The notes beneath the pieces are model-generated. The model was given only the letters and a program-made list of their open reading frames with translations, did no database searches and was not told the DNA's origin. Below, one piece after another: positions 53,526 to 61,864 of a stretch of 64,000 nt of DNA. The DNA comes from Tahibacter amnicola (GTDB lineage: Bacteria > Pseudomonadota > Gammaproteobacteria > Xanthomonadales > Rhodanobacteraceae). Made by a program: the position numbers and the translations under genes. The stretch spans positions 2,815,001 to 2,879,000 of the forward strand of contig NZ_CP104694.1 of the NCBI RefSeq assembly GCF_025398735.1. The letters are read 5' to 3'. Within the stretch, counting starts at the first letter, position 1; each line of letters starts with the position of its first letter.

Positions 53526-54953
53526 ATGGGAACGGCTGTGGACGCCTTTGAATTTCCACCGGGGCTGGAATGGGTCAACACCTCGCAGGCGCCGGCGTCC
53601 GCCGCGCTGCGCGGGCGCGTGACGCTGATCTATTTCTGGACCTTCGACTGCGTCAACTGCATCAACCTGCTGGCTGACCTGGCGTGGCTGGAAAACCGCT
53701 ACCACGACGGGCTCAGCGTCATCGGCATCCACACGCCCAAGTACACCAGCCAGCGCACCGGCAGCGCGGTGCTCAAGGCCGTAAACCGGTACCACCTGCG
53801 CCATCCGGTGGCGAATGATCCGGGCTATGTGCTGTGGCAGCAGATCGGCGTGCAGGCCTGGCCGACTGTCGTACTGCTCGACGCCGATGGCCGCATCGTC
53901 GACCTGTTCACCGGCGAAGGGCACCGGGCGGAGATCGACAAGCGCATCTCGGCACTGCTGGAAGAAGCGATCAACCGCGATGTGCGGGTGTACGAATCCT
54001 GGCCGGCCGTGGTGCGGCCGGAACCGCGCGGGGCGCTGTCGTTTCCCTCGCGCGTGCTGGCCACCGATCAATACCTCTACATCGCCGATACCGCGCACCA
54101 CCGGGTGATCGAAACCACGCTGGACGGCCGCATCCTGCGCCAGTTCGGCTCGGGTACCGCGGGGTACTGGGACGGACGCCTGATCGATTGCGGGCTTTCC
54201 TCGCCGCAGGGCCTCGCCCTGGGCAAGGATTCCCTGTTCGTCGCCGATACCGGCAATCACGCGATCCGCCGGATCCGGCTGCTGTCGGGCGAGGTCGAGA
54301 CGATCGCCGGCACCGGCAAGGCCGGCCGTGACCGTCCGCAGGACCATCCGGCCCCTACGACGGTGAACATGTGCGCGCCGGTCGACCTGGCCTGCCATGC
54401 GGATCATCTCTACATCGCTATGGCCGGGCAGAACCAGATCTGGGACCTGGACCTGGCCAAGGGGCATATCGACGTGCTGGCCGGCTCCGGCAAGCTCGGC
54501 ATCGATAACGGCGCTGGCGCCTACGCCACGTTCGCCCAGCCCTGCGCGGTTGCCGTGCTGGGCCATGCGCTGATCGTGGCCGACGCCCAGGCCGGGGCGA
54601 TCCGTGCCGTCCGCCTGGTCGATCGCCAGGTCACCACCATTATCGGCAGCGGGCCGTGGGAGTTCGGCGACACCACGGGCAAGCGGGAAGTCGTGCGGCT
54701 GCAGCATCCGCTGGGCATCGCGCTGGATCCGCGCGGCCTGGTGTTCATCGCCGACAGCTACAACGGCAAGCTCAAGGCGCTGAACGTGAAGACGGGCGAG
54801 GTGCGGGCATTCAACCTCTCGTACCGCTTCAACCAGCCCGAGGGCGTCAGCCTCGGCCAGGGCGCGCTGTGGGTCGCCAACACCAATGCGCACGAGGTGG
54901 TGCGGGTGGACCTGACCGACGGCAGTTGCAAACGCATCCCGGTCGGCGAGTAG
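53526..54953 (+). CDS. Thioredoxin-like and NHL-repeat protein
   Basis: A 475-residue protein. An N-terminal thioredoxin/TlpA-like domain (about 25-150) with FWTFDCVNCINLLADL, a Cys-Val-Asn-Cys pair in the position of the CxxC, and IGVQAWPTVVLLDADGRIV with cis-proline. Then NHL repeats (about 190-465): LYIADTAHHRVIETTLDGRI, LFVADTGNHAIRRIRLLSGEVETIAG, LIVADAQAGAIRAVRLV, VFIADSYNGKLKALNV. This matches the NHLRC2-type layout. No signal peptide is seen, so a cytosolic location is likely. A perfect stem follows at 54960. Confidence 0.86.
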   Translation: MGTAVDAFEFPPGLEWVNTSQAPASAALRGRVTLIYFWTFDCVNCINLLADLAWLENRYHDGLSVIGIHTPKYTSQRTGSAVLKAVNRYHLRHPVANDPGYVLWQQIGVQAWPTVVLLDADGRIVDLFTGEGHRAEIDKRISALLEEAINRDVRVYESWPAVVRPEPRGALSFPSRVLATDQYLYIADTAHHRVIETTLDGRILRQFGSGTAGYWDGRLIDCGLSSPQGLALGKDSLFVADTGNHAIRRIRLLSGEVETIAGTGKAGRDRPQDHPAPTTVNMCAPVDLACHADHLYIAMAGQNQIWDLDLAKGHIDVLAGSGKLGIDNGAGAYATFAQPCAVAVLGHALIVADAQAGAIRAVRLVDRQVTTIIGSGPWEFGDTTGKREVVRLQHPLGIALDPRGLVFIADSYNGKLKALNVKTGEVRAFNLSYRFNQPEGVSLGQGALWVANTNAHEVVRVDLTDGSCKRIPVGE

Positions 54954-54959
54954 CCTGCA

Positions 54960-54981
54960 ACGCCCCGGCTCGCCGGGGCGT
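54960..54981 (+). terminator. Perfect GC stem after the NHL gene
   Basis: ACGCCCCGG at 54960-54968 pairs with CCGGGGCGT at 54973-54981 around a four-base loop. There is no T-run, so it may be a weak terminator or an RNA-stabilising hairpin. Confidence 0.6.
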
Positions 54982-55037
54982 CTGCTGATCCCGCGCGCAG
55001 CTGGGAAATGGCGGCCGCGCCCCTACAATCGAGGTCT

Positions 55038-56867
55038 ATGGAACCCACGCACGCATCGGCCGCGTTCGACGGCAAGGCATTCGTCCGCACCCTGACCAGC
55101 TCCCCCGGCGTCTATCGCATGATCGATGCGGGCGGCGAGCTGCTGTATGTGGGCAAGGCGCGCGACCTGAAGAAACGCGTCGGCAGCTATTTCCTGAAGC
55201 CGCGGCTCGAACCGCGCATCATGGCGATGATTTCGCAGATCGCCCGCGTCGAGACGACGCTCACGCGCACCGAAGGCGAGGCGCTGATTCTCGAAGCGCA
55301 GCTGATCAAGTCGCTCAAGCCCCGCTACAACATCATGTTGCGGGATGACAAAAGCTATCCGTATATTTTTCTCGCCACCGGCGAGGACGTGCCGAAGATG
55401 GTGTTCCACCGTGGCGCGATGAGCGGAAAGGGGCGCTATTTCGGGCCGTATCCCAGCAGTTTCGCGGTACGCGAGAGCCTCAACCTGATGCAGAAGCTGT
55501 TCCAGGTGCGCCAGTGCGAGGACAGCTACTTCAAGAACCGCACGCGGCCGTGCCTGCAATACCAGATCAAGCGCTGCAGCGCTCCCTGCGTGGGCCTGGT
55601 GCAGCCGGACGACTATGCCGCCAGCGTGCGCCACGCGGCGATGTTCCTGGAAGGCAAGAGCACCGCGGTGATCGACGAGATGGTCGCACGCATGGAAACG
55701 GCCAGCGGTGCGCTCGAGTTCGAACGCGCCGCCGCGCTGCGCGACCAGATCGCCACGCTCAAGCAGATCCAGGCGCGCCACTACGTGCATGGCGCCAGCG
55801 CCGACATGGACGTACTGGCGTGCCGCATCGCCAACGGCATGGCGTGCGTGTCGGTGCTGTACTTCCGCAATGGCATCAGCCTGGGCTCGCGCGACTATTT
55901 TCCGAAGCTCCCGCTCGATGCCAGTGAAGCGGACGTGATGGCCGCCTTCATCGCGCAGTACTACCTGGAACGGCCAGTGCCCGAGGAACTGATCGTCAGC
56001 CACCTGCCGGAAGATGCGGAGATCCTGGCCGACGCGCTCGCGCAGCAGGTGGCGCACAAGGTGGAGATCAAGGGCGCGGTACGCGCGGAACGGGCGCGGT
56101 TTCTCGAACTGGCCGTCAAGAATGCCGGTGCGGCGCTGGCGGCCCGACTGGCCAGCCACCAGACCATGCGGGAGCGGTTCGAATCTCTGCGGGAGTTGCT
56201 GGAACTGGACGAAGTGCCGCAGCGTATCGAGTGCTTCGATATCAGCCACACCATGGGTGAGGCAACGGTGGCCTCGTGCGTGGTGTACGGGCCCGACGGG
56301 CCGGAGAAATCGCAGTATCGCCGCTTCAATATCACGGGCATCGAACCCGGCGACGACTACGCCGCCATGCACCAGGCCCTGGAGCGCCGCTACAAGCGAC
56401 TGACAGCGGGCGAGGGCGTGCTGCCGGACATCCTGCTGATCGACGGTGGCAAAGGACAGGTGGCGCAGGCGCTGGCCGTGCTGAACGATCTGGGCGTGAC
56501 CTGCGTGCAGGTGATCGGTGTCGCCAAGGGGCCTGAGCGTCGCGCCGGTCACGAAACCTTGATCCTGGGCGATAGCGGCCGCAGCTTGTGGCCGGGCCCG
56601 GATTCGCCGGCGTCGCACCTGATCCAGTCTGTCCGGGACGAGGCGCATCGCTTTGCTATTACCGGTCACCGCCAGCGGCGCGAGAAGGCGCGCGAGAAAT
56701 CGAGCCTGGAGGAGATCGAAGGCGTGGGCGCCAAGCGGCGCTCGGCCTTGCTCAAGCACTTCGGCGGACTGGGCGGCATCGCCCGGGCCGGTGTGGAAGA
56801 GCTGATGGGTGTGAAAGGGGTCAGCCGCGACCTCGCCGAACGGATCTATGCGCGGTTCCATGGCTGA
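55038..56867 (+). CDS. uvrC: Excinuclease ABC subunit C
   Basis: A 609-residue nuclease of nucleotide excision repair, cutting both sides of a lesion. N-terminal GIY-YIG domain (LTSSPGVYRMIDAGGELLYVGKARDLKKRVGSYF), UvrC-specific Cys-rich motif (CLQYQIKRCSAPCVG), UVR helical motif (ALEFERAAALRDQI), RNase H-like core with ECFDISHTMGEATVASCVVY and C-terminal HhH motif (IEGVGAKRRSALLKHFGGLGGIARA). ATG 55038 has GAGGT just upstream; ATG 55008 is an alternative adding ten residues. It precedes pgsA, as in many gammaproteobacteria. Confidence 0.97.
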   Translation: MEPTHASAAFDGKAFVRTLTSSPGVYRMIDAGGELLYVGKARDLKKRVGSYFLKPRLEPRIMAMISQIARVETTLTRTEGEALILEAQLIKSLKPRYNIMLRDDKSYPYIFLATGEDVPKMVFHRGAMSGKGRYFGPYPSSFAVRESLNLMQKLFQVRQCEDSYFKNRTRPCLQYQIKRCSAPCVGLVQPDDYAASVRHAAMFLEGKSTAVIDEMVARMETASGALEFERAAALRDQIATLKQIQARHYVHGASADMDVLACRIANGMACVSVLYFRNGISLGSRDYFPKLPLDASEADVMAAFIAQYYLERPVPEELIVSHLPEDAEILADALAQQVAHKVEIKGAVRAERARFLELAVKNAGAALAARLASHQTMRERFESLRELLELDEVPQRIECFDISHTMGEATVASCVVYGPDGPEKSQYRRFNITGIEPGDDYAAMHQALERRYKRLTAGEGVLPDILLIDGGKGQVAQALAVLNDLGVTCVQVIGVAKGPERRAGHETLILGDSGRSLWPGPDSPASHLIQSVRDEAHRFAITGHRQRREKAREKSSLEEIEGVGAKRRSALLKHFGGLGGIARAGVEELMGVKGVSRDLAERIYARFHG

Positions 56868-56936
56868 CGGCCGGCGCTGCGTGTCACACTGCGCCCCCCG
56901 GCCAGCCACCGGGACGCACCCCAACAAGGAAGCCCT

Positions 56937-57506
56937 GTGCGATCCACTCGCTTGACCTTGCCAACGATGCTGACGCTGTTCCGCATCGTGCTGCTACCGG
57001 TGATGGTGGTGGTGTTCTACTCCCCCTTTCGCGGTGCCAATCTTGCCGCCGCCGCCATCTTCATCGCCGCAGCGCTCACCGATTGGCTCGATGGCTGGAT
57101 CGCACGACGCTACGGATTGACCTCGGCCTTCGGCGCCTTCCTGGACCCGGTGGCCGACAAGCTGATGGTGGCGGTGACACTGTTCCTGCTGGTGCAGCAG
57201 AACCCGACGCCGATGCTGGCTGTCACCAGCGCTGTAATCGTGGGCCGCGAAATCAGCATTTCCGCCCTGCGCGAATGGATGGCGGAAATCGGCCAGCGTG
57301 CCCGCGTGAAAGTGGCCCTGGTAGGCAAGATCAAGACCATCGTGCAGATGGTCGCCCTGGTGGTGCTGCTGCACCAGCACGATTTCCCGGAATTGCGCCT
57401 GTACCGTATCGGTGAGTACCTGCTGGTCGCCGCGGCAGCGCTCACGATCTGGTCGGCCTTCGTCTACGTGAAGGCGGCCTGGCCGGTGCTGCGCGAGCGC
57501 GATTGA
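56937..57506 (+). CDS. pgsA: CDP-diacylglycerol-glycerol-3-phosphate 3-phosphatidyltransferase
   Basis: A 189-residue inner-membrane enzyme making phosphatidylglycerol phosphate from CDP-diacylglycerol. The CDP-alcohol phosphotransferase signature spans DWLDGWIARRYG and FGAFLDPVADK (Dx2DGx2ARx8Gx3Dx3D). About five membrane helices are visible. It starts at GTG 56937 with CAAGGA seven bases before. It lies 70 bp after uvrC and is followed by the tRNA cluster. Confidence 0.95.
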   Translation: MRSTRLTLPTMLTLFRIVLLPVMVVVFYSPFRGANLAAAAIFIAAALTDWLDGWIARRYGLTSAFGAFLDPVADKLMVAVTLFLLVQQNPTPMLAVTSAVIVGREISISALREWMAEIGQRARVKVALVGKIKTIVQMVALVVLLHQHDFPELRLYRIGEYLLVAAAALTIWSAFVYVKAAWPVLRERD

Positions 57507-57601
57507 CCCGCCGCCGCACGGCGGATGGGGCGCGTTGTCACGATCGGCGTCGAAAACTATTGACTTCGACCGCTCGATGCCTAAAATGCGCGGTCTCCGG
57601 T

Positions 57602-57677
<76 letters not shown>

Positions 57678-57686
57678 CGATTTTCA

Positions 57687-57716
57687 GAAAACCTCGGGCA
57701 TCCGAGGTTTTCTTTT
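57687..57716 (+). terminator. Intrinsic terminator after tRNA-Gly
   Basis: GAAAACCTCGG (57687-57697) pairs fully with CCGAGGTTTTC (57702-57712) around GCAT, then TTTT. A strong Rho-independent terminator between tRNA-Gly and tRNA-Cys, so the two are probably separate transcripts or attenuated. Confidence 0.92.
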
Positions 57717-57751
57717 CCAGCCTGCCGCTACGCGGGCTTGCTGGGAAAGAT

Positions 57752-57825
57752 GGCCTGGTGGCAGAGTGGTCATGCAGCGGCCTGCAAAGCCGTGTACGCC
57801 GGTTCGATTCCGACCCAGGCCTCCA
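57752..57825 (+). tRNA. tRNA-Cys (GCA)
   Basis: 74 nt with CCA. Acceptor GGCCTGG/CCAGGCC, discriminator T, anticodon GCA at 57784-57786, T-arm GGTTCGATTCC. Confidence 0.96.
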
Positions 57826-57892
57826 TCTTTCCCTTTTCGCGCGAATCCCGCATCCTCACCGCCGCTCCACTCCCTCTGAGTGAGACGCGTCC

Positions 57893-57979
57893 GCCCCGAT
57901 GGCGAAATCGGTAGACGCAAGGGACTTAAAATCCCTCGACCGCAAGGTCATGCCGGTTCGAGTCCGGCTCGGGGCACCA
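57893..57979 (+). tRNA. tRNA-Leu (TAA)
   Basis: 87 nt with CCA. Acceptor GCCCCGA/TCGGGGC, anticodon TAA at 57927-57929, long variable arm TCGACCGCAAGGTCA, T-arm GGTTCGAGTCC. The class II length fits leucine. Confidence 0.96.
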
Positions 57980-58247
57980 AGGCGCCTGCGTTACGTCGGG
58001 ATGATTTCGGCGGCGCGAGTATCCACGTTCCTTATCTCCCCATTGTGTCTGTCACTACGCCCTGCGTAGCGCTTCACGCGCGAGCGTTGTGAAGCCGCGT
58101 TCGTCGTGCTGACGGCACCGAAGTCGCCACAGTTGCCCTGGCGCACGGCAAATTCTCCGATTCCCCAGCGGCCTGCCATCGAACCGCCATGGCTCGGCCA
58201 GCAGGCTGGCGCCATACTGGGCGCGCTTTCGTCCGGAGGGTATCGCC

Positions 58248-58973
58248 ATGAAACGCAGTGCGTGCTGGCTGTTCGCCACCTGCCTATTGATGGCGCCGTC
58301 CGCCGGAGCGACGTGCGACAGCCCCGCGCTTGCCACGCTGGCCAGCCGGTTTGAGCCAGACAGGGAGTACCGGCCGGAGCTGACCGCCTGCAAGGCGTGG
58401 CCGGGTCGCCCGGGCCTCACGATCTTCGCGATTCCCTACGGCGACGGCGGGCCGTGGGACGAGCAGTATTTCGACCTGCATCTGGTCGTTGCTGACACGA
58501 AAACCCAGGCTGTGCGCAGTCACGGCCATTTTCCCAAAGCGCTGGTGTCTGACGCACTCACGCTGCATGAGGTCGTGATTGATACCGCGCGATATCGACT
58601 CTCCGCCAGCGAGCTGGCGTTCGGCGTTGTGATGTCGCGGAGGGGGAGTCGATCCAGCACGCGGTCGCTGGCGCTGTTCCTGCCGCAGGAAAATCGGATC
58701 GGGCAGGTGAGTGAGTGGATTTCCATGGGATTCCACGCCACTGATCCGGCGGCCGGTGACTGCGCGGCGGCGTCGCGTAGTGCAGCGAGAACCTTGCGCA
58801 TGCTGCCGACGCGTTCACAGGGGCGTTTCGATATCGCGGTCGATGAGGTTCTCACGGACCAGGGGCTGGCTGCCGATTGCAGCGAAGGCGAGGTGACCGA
58901 AACGCGGATCGGCTACACCGTGAAATTTGACGGCACGATGTACGACGTGCCTGACGAGCTCGGTAGTTGGTGA
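58248..58973 (+). CDS. Secreted protein of unknown function
   Basis: A 241-residue protein with a signal peptide (MKRSACWLFATCLLMAPSAGA). GGAGGG lies just upstream of ATG 58248. The mature part is soluble with strands such as LTIFAIPYGDGGPWDEQYFDLHLVVADTK and paired cysteines (C23, C48, C179 and C217 by rough count) that may bond. No family recognised. It starts the accessory block to the right of the tRNAs. Confidence 0.7.
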   Translation: MKRSACWLFATCLLMAPSAGATCDSPALATLASRFEPDREYRPELTACKAWPGRPGLTIFAIPYGDGGPWDEQYFDLHLVVADTKTQAVRSHGHFPKALVSDALTLHEVVIDTARYRLSASELAFGVVMSRRGSRSSTRSLALFLPQENRIGQVSEWISMGFHATDPAAGDCAAASRSAARTLRMLPTRSQGRFDIAVDEVLTDQGLAADCSEGEVTETRIGYTVKFDGTMYDVPDELGSW

Positions 58974-59006
58974 CTGCGTTGTTCGACACAAGGTTTTGAT
59001 GCGCAG

Positions 59007-59273
59007 TTATCGCGGAATGCCGTGAATGACGTTCAATGTGGCGCGTACAGTGATCCAGAGTGTGTAATCCCCTTGAGCGGATCTGTCGGCGTCGTCAATG
59101 GCGGTGAAAATGCAGTCGAGCGCGCGTTGGACATATGCGTTCTCCCGAGCCAGGTGGTGCGTGTCGCGTAGTTCTCTCCAGATTTCCGGATAGTGCTCGG
59201 TGAATTCATCCGTGCTCAGATCACGGCGGACGTAGGCGATCATGAGGTCGATTGCGTCGCTGGTGGTCTCCAT
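59007..59273 (-). CDS. Small helical protein, possibly colicin-immunity-like
   Basis: An 88-residue protein from ATG 59273: METTSDAIDLMIAYVRRDLSTDEFTEHYPEIWREL, then helices HLARENAYVQRALDCIFTAIDDADRSA. This resembles small colicin-D-type immunity proteins, where an early acidic helix is followed by FxxxY/W. The likeness is by eye only. The longer frame to 59501 is rejected because it runs into the opposite gene at 59367. Confidence 0.45.
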   Translation of the reverse strand: METTSDAIDLMIAYVRRDLSTDEFTEHYPEIWRELRDTHHLARENAYVQRALDCIFTAIDDADRSAQGDYTLWITVRATLNVIHGIPR

Positions 59274-59366
59274 CCTGTATAGACTGTCCTTGCCGGGATC
59301 GCAGAGTATGGCTGGGAACGCCTCTGCGAGGGGCCGAGTCGCGCGCTGAGGCAAGTGAGATCTTCG

Positions 59367-59822
59367 ATGGAAAAGTACTGCATTCCAATTCCGACCAGCG
59401 AGGACTGGGGCGAAATCGATCGCGACAATCTCGATCTGAGGTGGGCGTATGAGCACTATCTGGGGAAGTCCTGCGAGGATCTCCGAGACCGCTACCTTCA
59501 CAAGACCGCGATTGAGACTGTGGACGACCTGCGCTGGATGCCCTTCAGACCGTTCGTCTATTACTCCCGCTGCCTGGCGACCTTTCTTCTGACCAATCCC
59601 CTGAATGAGTCAACCGAACCGGATATGGCGAGCTGCTTTCTGGACGTCGTGGAGGAGAGATTGCGCGACTGCCCGGAGTACATCACCGCGAACCGGGCGC
59701 TGATTCGGGAGGCGGTTGAATTCATTGCGAAGAACCAGGAGCGCTTCGACGCGGACCTGGATATTTATGGCGACTTTTCGCAACAGGCGGCCGCGATCTT
59801 TGCGTTGCTGGATCGCCGTTGA
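59367..59822 (+). CDS. Hypothetical small cytosolic protein
   Basis: A 151-residue protein from ATG 59367 (MEKYCIPIPTSEDWGEIDRDNLDLRWAYEHYLGK). It is rich in aromatic and acidic residues, with FLDVVEERLRDCPEYITANRALIREAVEFIAKNQERFDADLDIYGDF at the end. No signal peptide. I do not recognise the family, though the size and charge fit immunity proteins of polymorphic toxin systems. It is divergent to the small helical gene at 59007. Confidence 0.6.
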   Translation: MEKYCIPIPTSEDWGEIDRDNLDLRWAYEHYLGKSCEDLRDRYLHKTAIETVDDLRWMPFRPFVYYSRCLATFLLTNPLNESTEPDMASCFLDVVEERLRDCPEYITANRALIREAVEFIAKNQERFDADLDIYGDFSQQAAAIFALLDRR

Positions 59823-59852
59823 TGGCTTTGTGCATCTTGTGGGGCCTTCTGC

Positions 59853-60323
59853 ATGGACCCGTATCTTCCCCCACTCTGTGAGCGCAGCAAGCTGGCCTGG
59901 AGGCTCGTTTCATTCTTCTCCCTTCCGGGCGAAGCGCAACGCGTGTTGTGCGGGTCCACCGGCAGCTATTTCTGTCGCGAGAGCGCGTATCGCAATCCGG
60001 GCGCGAACTACTTGTTTGGTTGCGTGGTGGTTGCCGGACAGTATGTGCATGCACTGAGCGGGGTGTTCCATGACGCGGACGGTGCGATAGGTGCTTTTAT
60101 GGCGAAGTTGAAGGCATTGCCTCCCCGGGAGGATGCAGGCGTGTGGTCTTATGCGGCTCTGGAGGCGGCGGCGGAGTGGGAAGAAGTCCGCATCGAGGCG
60201 CGCTACCTTCTTCGCGAACTGGGTTTGCCGTGCAATCCGCCACGGCGGCCGTTCGTCATCGAAGAATTGATCGAGGTCGAAGGCTACCGACCGTTCTGCA
60301 AGGATTGGGGGCGCAGGGTCTAG
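59853..60323 (+). CDS. Hypothetical protein
   Basis: A 156-residue protein starting MDPYLPPLCERSKLAWRLVSFFSLPGEAQRV. Balanced composition with a central YLFGCVVVAGQYVHALSGVFHDADGAIGAFMAKL and a helical end. No signal peptide or clear motif. It lies 30 bp after the previous gene, in the same direction. Function unknown. Confidence 0.6.
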   Translation: MDPYLPPLCERSKLAWRLVSFFSLPGEAQRVLCGSTGSYFCRESAYRNPGANYLFGCVVVAGQYVHALSGVFHDADGAIGAFMAKLKALPPREDAGVWSYAALEAAAEWEEVRIEARYLLRELGLPCNPPRRPFVIEELIEVEGYRPFCKDWGRRV

Positions 60324-60378
60324 GACGATGCAGGGAGGCGCATCCGTGGTTGCCCGGTACGGCAGGATTCTGCGAACG

Positions 60379-61194
60379 ATGGCGCGCCGCATTGCGGTCG
60401 GCGTGATGACGGTTTTCGCGGGCTTGGGCGTGGTCGCGTGTGGCGGTTCGCCTGACTATGCACCCAGGGCGGCCACGTCCGGCGCACGCACCCTTTCGCA
60501 AAGGCACTCCGGATACGTATCGGATCTGGCTGCGTGGCGAGAATTTCTCTCGTGCTGGCAGCGTGGCGAGAGGAGTTCCGTTGACGGGCCAGCCACATCG
60601 CCGGATTTGACGCAGGCCAGCCTCAGCTTGCTTCAGCCACCTACGCCGGAGACGCAATCTGCCGCCGACGCGTTGGCACACTTGCAGCGTGTCCTGGGGT
60701 ATGCGCTGCCGTTGTCCTACCGAGATTTCGTACGCACCTACCATCCGGCAACAGTGCCGGGTGCGGATGTCGTCGGCTTTTATCATCCTTCGCACGTCAA
60801 GCGCATGGCCGATGTGGAGCCCTGGTATGTCGAGGTTGCCAGTGCGCACGCGATTGACTCTACGAACGCGGAATACCATGTCTATGGCGTCGCGCAGGAC
60901 GATTCCACCGGACGCACGCGTTACCTGGCAGACGCGCTGGTCGTTGGAAAGTACGGTACGAACACGACGGATTTCATCGTCCTCTATCCGCAGTCGCTGA
61001 CCGCTGACGGCGAGATGGAAGCGGCACTGATCTACCCTGCGGGCGAGTTCCGCGCCCCCTCATTTGCGGAACTGATGAGGCAGTTGAGCTACCTCCAGAC
61101 CCGGCACGTAGACGACATGCCGCCCTACGCGCAAACCGCGCTGGTCGGCACCTGCGCCGCGAAGCTGGTCTTGCGCGACGTCTGGTGGAAATAG
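60379..61194 (+). CDS. Lipoprotein with SMI1/KNR4 (SUKH)-like domain
   Basis: A 271-residue protein from ATG 60379 (an ATG at 60328 is an alternative with a nearer ribosome site). Signal and lipobox: MARRIAVGVMTVFAGLGVVAC with VVAC. From about residue 95, LGYALPLSYRDFVRTYHPATVPGADVVGFYHPSHVKRMADV resembles the SMI1/KNR4 SUKH fold, a common immunity-protein domain in bacteria, and DFIVLYPQSLTADGEMEAALIYPAGEFRAPSFAELMRQL matches its later part. Lipidation of a SUKH-like protein is unusual, as these are normally cytosolic. It is followed by a tiny gene after 13 bp. Confidence 0.65.
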   Translation: MARRIAVGVMTVFAGLGVVACGGSPDYAPRAATSGARTLSQRHSGYVSDLAAWREFLSCWQRGERSSVDGPATSPDLTQASLSLLQPPTPETQSAADALAHLQRVLGYALPLSYRDFVRTYHPATVPGADVVGFYHPSHVKRMADVEPWYVEVASAHAIDSTNAEYHVYGVAQDDSTGRTRYLADALVVGKYGTNTTDFIVLYPQSLTADGEMEAALIYPAGEFRAPSFAELMRQLSYLQTRHVDDMPPYAQTALVGTCAAKLVLRDVWWK

Positions 61195-61207
61195 GGAGCG
61201 AACGCGG

Positions 61208-61411
61208 ATGCTGAAAATGGGGGATCGCGTACGAAAGAATCCAGCAACGTGGGCTCCCAACGCGTTTGATGCATGGGGCCGCGGTGACGGTGTCGGCGAG
61301 GTCGTCGCGGTGATCCACGATGACGAGGAGCCCTTTGTGGACATCCGTTGGCCCGCGGGACGATGCTACGAGGAGCCGGCCGGGTTGCTGGTCATTCGCC
61401 AATCGGCATAG
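61208..61411 (+). CDS. Small protein, possible SH3-like barrel
   Basis: A 67-residue protein: MGDRVRKNPATWAPNAFDAWGRGDGVGEVVAVIHDDEEPFVDIRWPAGRCYEEPAGLLVI. Short strands with a GxGxV turn and a WPxGR pattern suggest a beta-barrel like SH3-type DNA or protein-binding folds. Close behind the SUKH-like lipoprotein, probably co-transcribed. Function unknown. Confidence 0.55.
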   Translation: MLKMGDRVRKNPATWAPNAFDAWGRGDGVGEVVAVIHDDEEPFVDIRWPAGRCYEEPAGLLVIRQSA

Positions 61412-61864
61412 GGCTGCTGTAGTGATGGGCGCGACGCGCGTCCACGGTTGTCGTGTTGTCGCAGCGCCGACGTTGGCGAACTACGGCGAGATCTCCACGG
61501 GTGACCACATCGCCATCCCTGCCACCAATAGTGACGTTCCTCACCAGGTCGAGCGGGTCGGTGACGGACCGCCTGCCGGGACGCGGCTTGGGCGCGCATG
61601 AGCATGTATCCCGTCTTTTCCCGTTGATGACCTGAGGCGCATTTCATCGCACGGATCGAGGGGGGATGGATGTCAATTCCTGTTCCACGACCTCTTTGTG
61701 TGACAAATCGCCAGATTTGCAAGGGAATTCGTCAGCCTCCGCGGGGGCTTTCCGCTTACAATGGCAGATTCCTTGCGCGCACCCTGGGTTGGCTGGCTCC
61801 TGGCCGGCTGACGCCTGTCCGGGCAGCCGCAAGTCGATCTGCCCAGGGGCATCAGGGAACCTTC
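61412..61864. other. About 450 bp without a gene
   Basis: No gene, repeat or RNA recognised. Its right part holds the promoter region of the large secreted protein, with no clear motif. Confidence 0.5.

Noticed and set aside
53124-56927. Two long minus-strand frames opposite the NHL and uvrC genes
   Set aside because: High GC keeps the antisense frames open; the plus-strand genes show complete family motifs.
57478-57600. Possible terminator after pgsA
   Set aside because: Only a short CCGCC/GGCGG stem with no T-run is present.
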